Assembly: GCA_031119395.1 (NCBI GenBank)
Contig: JAVHYA010000007.1
Span: 34,945 to 98,944, forward strand
Reading direction: 5' to 3'
DNA length: 64,000 bases
From: Pseudomonadota bacterium
GTDB lineage: Bacteria; Pseudomonadota; Gammaproteobacteria; Burkholderiales; Burkholderiaceae_C
Under the pieces are notes generated by a model. It had not been told where the DNA came from, made no database searches, and was given only the letters and a program-made list of their open reading frames with translations. A program made the translations under genes and the position numbers. Positions 61,000 through 64,000 of this stretch are shown piece by piece (the stretch's first letter is position 1; each line of letters opens with the position of its first letter).

Positions 61000-61971
61000 A
61001 TGAAGTTGAACCGCTTGGCCGTCGGCCTGGTTCTCGGCTTTGGCATGGCCTGCGCCGCGATCGCGCAGACCACGATGAAGATCAGCATCTCGACCGCGCA
61101 GAACTCGCACCAGGGCGTCGCCATCGACACCTTCGCCAAGGAGGTCGACAAGCGCACCGGCGGCCGCTACAAGGTCCAGACCTTCTACAACGGCTCGCTC
61201 GGGGGCGAGCGCGAATCGATCGAGGCGGTGCAGCTCGGAACGCAGGAGCTCGCCTTCTCGTCCACCGGCCCGGTGCCCAACTTCGTGCCCGAGACCAAGA
61301 TCCTCGACGTGCCCTTCCTGTTCCGCGACAAGGCGCATGCGCGCGCCGTGCTGGACGGCCCCATCGGCCAGGACCTGCTCAAGAAGTTCGACGCCAAGGG
61401 CTTCAAGGCGCTGGCCTGGGCCGAGAACGGCTTTCGCCACATGACGAACAGCAAGCGCGACGTGAAGGAGCCCGGCGACCTGAAGGGCCTGAAGATGCGC
61501 ACCATGGAGAACCCGGTGCACATCGCGGCCTACAAGGGCTTCGGCATCATCACCACGCCGATGGCCTTCCCCGAGGTGTTCACCGCGCTGCAGCAGGGCA
61601 CGGTGGACGGGCAGGAGAACCCGCTGCCGGTGATCATCTCGGCCAAGTTCGACCAGGTGCAGAAGCACCTGACGCTCACGGGCCACGTGTACTCGCCCTG
61701 CATCTTCGTGATGAACAAGGGGGTGTTCGACAAGCTGGCGCCGGCCGACCAGCAGGCCTTCCTCGATGCCGCCAAGGAGGCCACCAAGGCCAACCGCGCG
61801 CGCGTCGACGAAGACGACGCCAAGGGCGTGGCCGACCTGCGTGCCAAGGGCATGACCGTGATCGACACCGTCGACAAGTCCAAGTTCGTCGCCGCGCTGG
61901 CGCCGGTCAACGCCCAGTTCGAGAAGGACTTCGGCAAGGCCAACCTGGACCGGATCCGCGACTTCAAGTAA
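61000..61971 (+). CDS. dctP: TRAP transporter substrate-binding protein (DctP family), system 2
   Basis: A 323-residue periplasmic protein with a Sec signal ending about residue 22 (AIAQ). The core has the GRYKVQTFYNGSLGGERESIEAVQLG start, the carboxylate-binding Arg in LKGLKMRTMENPVH and VDGQENPLPVIISAKF. A GAGGAGA site precedes the ATG. The preceding gene encodes a DenD-like dehydrogenase, so a sugar acid is the likely ligand. It is followed by a strong terminator, then dctQ and dctM, which would let the cell make more of this protein than of the membrane subunits. Confidence 0.93.
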   Translation: MKLNRLAVGLVLGFGMACAAIAQTTMKISISTAQNSHQGVAIDTFAKEVDKRTGGRYKVQTFYNGSLGGERESIEAVQLGTQELAFSSTGPVPNFVPETKILDVPFLFRDKAHARAVLDGPIGQDLLKKFDAKGFKALAWAENGFRHMTNSKRDVKEPGDLKGLKMRTMENPVHIAAYKGFGIITTPMAFPEVFTALQQGTVDGQENPLPVIISAKFDQVQKHLTLTGHVYSPCIFVMNKGVFDKLAPADQQAFLDAAKEATKANRARVDEDDAKGVADLRAKGMTVIDTVDKSKFVAALAPVNAQFEKDFGKANLDRIRDFK

Positions 61972-61980
61972 GCACCGCAC

Positions 61981-62035
61981 GCTATCTTTTCGATAGCTGC
62001 TCGCGCCCGTCCAGCCTGGCCTGGCGGGCTTTTTT
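61981..62035 (+). repeat. dispersed GCTATC/GCGCCCG repeat, copy 8
   Basis: GCTATC-ttttc-GATAGC (61981-61997) followed by a degenerate larger stem that has become a true terminator hairpin. It is the only copy inside an operon. Confidence 0.8.
62005..62035 (+). terminator. intra-operon Rho-independent terminator
   Basis: GCCCG-t-CCAG pairs with CTGGCGGGC around a six-base loop, followed by six T. It stands between dctP and dctQ of TRAP system 2 and should cut off part of the transcripts. Confidence 0.8.
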
Positions 62036-62057
62036 GTTTAGAACGACTGGGTTGGAG

Positions 62058-62552
62058 ATGAAAGACCTGTTCCTCGGGCTGGAGCGCCGCACCACGGCAC
62101 TCTCGATGGCCCTGGCCTGCCTGATGCTGGTGATCGCGGCATCGCTGGGCATGTTCCAGATCGTCACGCGCTTCGTGCTCGAGCAGCCGGCCGAGTGGAG
62201 CGAGATCCTGATCCGCGTGAGCCTGATCTGGATGGTCTTCCTCGGCATCCCGATGGCCTTCCGCCAGGGCGCGATGGTGAGCGTGGACGTGCTCTATCGC
62301 TGGAGCCCGCCGAAGATCAAGCGCGTGCTCGACGCCGTGGTGAGCATCGCCGCGCTGGCATTGATGCTCGTCGTGCTGTGGTGGGGCTTCGACTACGCCA
62401 TGCGCGGACGCGTGCAGTCGATGGCCGGGCTCGAGAGCATCTCGATGGTGTGGGCCTACCTCGCGCTGCCGGTGGGTGCCGTGTTCTCGCTGATCGGCAT
62501 CGTGGGCAACTACCTCGACCCCAAGCGCATGGAACTGGAGACCGCGCAATGA
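62058..62552 (+). CDS. dctQ: TRAP transporter small permease (DctQ family), system 2
   Basis: A 164-residue inner-membrane protein with four transmembrane helices. The end-of-TM1 pattern IVTRFVLEQPAEWSEILIRVSLIWMVFLG is typical. It begins 22 bases after a terminator and has GGAG four to seven bases before ATG 62058. It is followed by dctM after 34 bases. A promoter for dctQM alone was not seen, so expression probably relies on read-through. Confidence 0.9.
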   Translation: MKDLFLGLERRTTALSMALACLMLVIAASLGMFQIVTRFVLEQPAEWSEILIRVSLIWMVFLGIPMAFRQGAMVSVDVLYRWSPPKIKRVLDAVVSIAALALMLVVLWWGFDYAMRGRVQSMAGLESISMVWAYLALPVGAVFSLIGIVGNYLDPKRMELETAQ

Positions 62553-62586
62553 GCATCGCCCGTCATCCGCGCCAAGGAGTCCACGC

Positions 62587-63864
62587 ATGACCCCCGTGAT
62601 GGTCGCCACGATGGTGCTGTGCTTCGCACTGTCGATCTCCGTCGCCGTCTCGATCGGCCTGGCATCCGTGCTGGGCATGCAGGTCACCGGCGCGCCCATG
62701 CTGATCTCCGCCAAGGAGATGTTCAACTCGATCAACAAGTTTCCGCTGGCCGCGATCCCCTTCTTCATCCTGGCCGGCAACCTGATGGAGACCGGCGGCA
62801 TCTCGCGCCGCCTGGTGGAGTTCGCCAAGAGCATCGTGGGCGGCGTGCAGGGCGGCCTGCCCATGACCTGCGTGCTCACCTGCATGATCTTCGCGGCGGT
62901 GTCGGGCTCGTCGGTGGCGACCACCTTCGCCATCGGCGCCATCCTCATCCCGGCGCTGATCAAGCATGGCTACCCGACGAGCTACGCGGCCGCGCTGCAG
63001 GCCACGAGCGCCGAGCTGGGCGTGATCATCCCGCCCTCGATCCCCATGATCCTCTACGGCGTGAGCGCCGAGGTGTCGATCGGCGAGCTGTTCATCGCCG
63101 GCTTCGGCCCCGGCATCCTCATCAGCGCCGCCCTGATGCTCTTCGTCTGGGTCTACTGCAAGTGGAAGGGCTGGGGCAAGAACGACGGCGAGGGCCGCAT
63201 GCCTTTCGGCAAGGCGCTCTGGCAGGCGGGCTGGGCGCTGCTGATGCCGGTCATCATCCTGGGCGGCATCTACGGCGGCGTGTTCACGCCGACGGAAGCC
63301 TCGGCGGTGGCGGTGTTCTACGCGCTGATCGTCGGCGTGGTGATCTACCGGGAGATCAAGCTGCCCGATCTGTACAAGATCCTGCGCAAGTCGGTGATCT
63401 CCTCGTCGGTCATCATGTTCATCATCGCGAACGCCGGCCTGTTCGCCTTCCTCATCACCCGCGCCGGCGTGCCCGAGGCGATCGGCCTGTGGCTCCAGGA
63501 CGTGCTCAAGTCGCCCGCGATGTTCCTGCTCGGCGTCAACGCCGCGCTCTTCGTCATCGGCATGTTCATCGAGACCAGCGCCGCGATCATCGTGCTGGCG
63601 CCCATCCTCGCGCCCGTGGCGCAGCACTTCGGCATCGACCCGGTGCACTTCGGGCTGATCATGGTGGTGAACCTGGCGCTGGGCATGATCACCCCGCCCT
63701 TCGGCGTGAACCTGTTCGCTGCCTGCACCGTGGCGCGCATCTCGCTCGACCGCATCGTCACGCAGCTGGTTCCCTTCGTGCTGGTCGTGCTGGCCTGCCT
63801 GATGGTGATCACCTACGTGCCCGGGATCTCGCTGGGGCTGCGCGACCTGGTCTACGCGCGCTGA
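62587..63864 (+). CDS. dctM: TRAP transporter large permease (DctM family), system 2
   Basis: A 425-residue membrane carrier with about 12 transmembrane segments. FFILAGNLMETGGISRRLVEFAKSIVGG near residue 60 and AAVSGSSVATTFAIGAILIPALI near 100 mark the first half, and FIETSAAIIVLAPILAP the mirrored second half. It differs clearly from the DctM of system 1, in agreement with a different substrate. It is the last complete gene in the window; 136 bases follow in which I see no gene. Confidence 0.93.
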   Translation: MTPVMVATMVLCFALSISVAVSIGLASVLGMQVTGAPMLISAKEMFNSINKFPLAAIPFFILAGNLMETGGISRRLVEFAKSIVGGVQGGLPMTCVLTCMIFAAVSGSSVATTFAIGAILIPALIKHGYPTSYAAALQATSAELGVIIPPSIPMILYGVSAEVSIGELFIAGFGPGILISAALMLFVWVYCKWKGWGKNDGEGRMPFGKALWQAGWALLMPVIILGGIYGGVFTPTEASAVAVFYALIVGVVIYREIKLPDLYKILRKSVISSSVIMFIIANAGLFAFLITRAGVPEAIGLWLQDVLKSPAMFLLGVNAALFVIGMFIETSAAIIVLAPILAPVAQHFGIDPVHFGLIMVVNLALGMITPPFGVNLFAACTVARISLDRIVTQLVPFVLVVLACLMVITYVPGISLGLRDLVYAR

Positions 63865-64000
63865 AGAGAGCGCAGCGTCGCGCGGCCGAGCCCTGCGCTG
63901 GCCGGCGAGCTGCGCGCTGCCCTGCGTGGGGCACGCGACCGCGCCTCGATGCCCGCCGGGGCCGGCCGCCGGGTACAGTGCCGGCCTGCCCACCACCGCC

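Noticed and set aside
1..64000. Search for CRISPR arrays, tRNA/rRNA genes, prophage and insertion sequences.
   Set aside because: No regularly spaced direct repeats, cloverleaf-like sequences, integrase, transposase or structural phage genes were recognised by reading.

Overview
This is a high-GC window (about 70% by eye) of ordinary chromosomal character from a betaproteobacterium, most likely Comamonadaceae (Variovorax/Acidovorax-like). Support comes from the many solute-binding-protein uptake systems (a Bug/TctC protein, two TRAP systems, MetQ-type proteins), the LysR/GntR regulators each paired with a catabolic gene set, and eight copies of a small GCTATC-N5-GATAGC plus GCGCCCG-N-CGGGCGC intergenic repeat that I recall as typical of this family. 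No rRNA, tRNA, CRISPR array, prophage, insertion sequence or integrase was recognised.

Layout. 0-4 kb: glutamine amidotransferase, phosphatidylserine synthase, histidine phosphatase, and the CbpA/CbpM co-chaperone pair. 4-11.4 kb: Bug binding protein, an orphan FecR-domain protein, a methionine-type ABC importer (metN-metI-metQ) with a second, divergent metQ, and a secreted M20 dipeptidase. 11.5-14.6 kb: a two-component system and a periplasmic TPR-like protein. 14.6-18.8 kb: a tightly overlapped operon of thermostable-hemolysin-family protein, AMP-dependent ligase, heme-oxygenase-like (possible diiron) protein and SDR, perhaps with the TPR-like gene. This is the strongest candidate for an uncharacterised pathway. 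19-25.8 kb: valine/isobutyrate catabolism (mmsB, 3-hydroxyisobutyryl-CoA hydrolase, acyl-CoA dehydrogenase, mmsA) with a divergent LysR regulator, unusually rich in intergenic inverted repeats. 25.9-29 kb: unknown protein, secreted M20 amidohydrolase, LysR. 29-33.3 kb: divergent BglX and OpgG-like genes. 33.3-35.5 kb: 3-oxoacid CoA-transferase and a divergent PAS-LuxR regulator over a perfect palindrome. 35.6-40.6 kb: GntR regulator and EthD/DUF4286-like protein divergent from a TRAP transporter plus type II dehydroquinase operon.

40.8-44.4 kb: two lipoproteins, then an ada / 2OG-Fe(II) oxygenase / alkB alkylation-repair operon. 44.7-50.5 kb: MFS exporter, FKBP isomerase, ethanolamine permease with ethanolamine ammonia-lyase (eutB, eutC), and a small secreted protein. 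50.7-56.2 kb: AhpD-like enzyme, then a PmrAB-like two-component system divergent from PAP2 phosphatase and EptA, a plausible lipid A remodelling module. 56.2-58.4 kb: thioesterase and ETF-quinone oxidoreductase, which would take electrons from acyl-CoA dehydrogenases such as the one at 21-22 kb. 58.5-63.9 kb: MFS permease divergent from a DenD-like dehydrogenase and a second TRAP transporter, with a strong terminator inside the operon. The last 136 bases hold no recognisable gene.

Start codons were chosen from ribosome-binding sites, family lengths and overlaps and are therefore inferences. Functions come from motif recognition by eye, without database searches.
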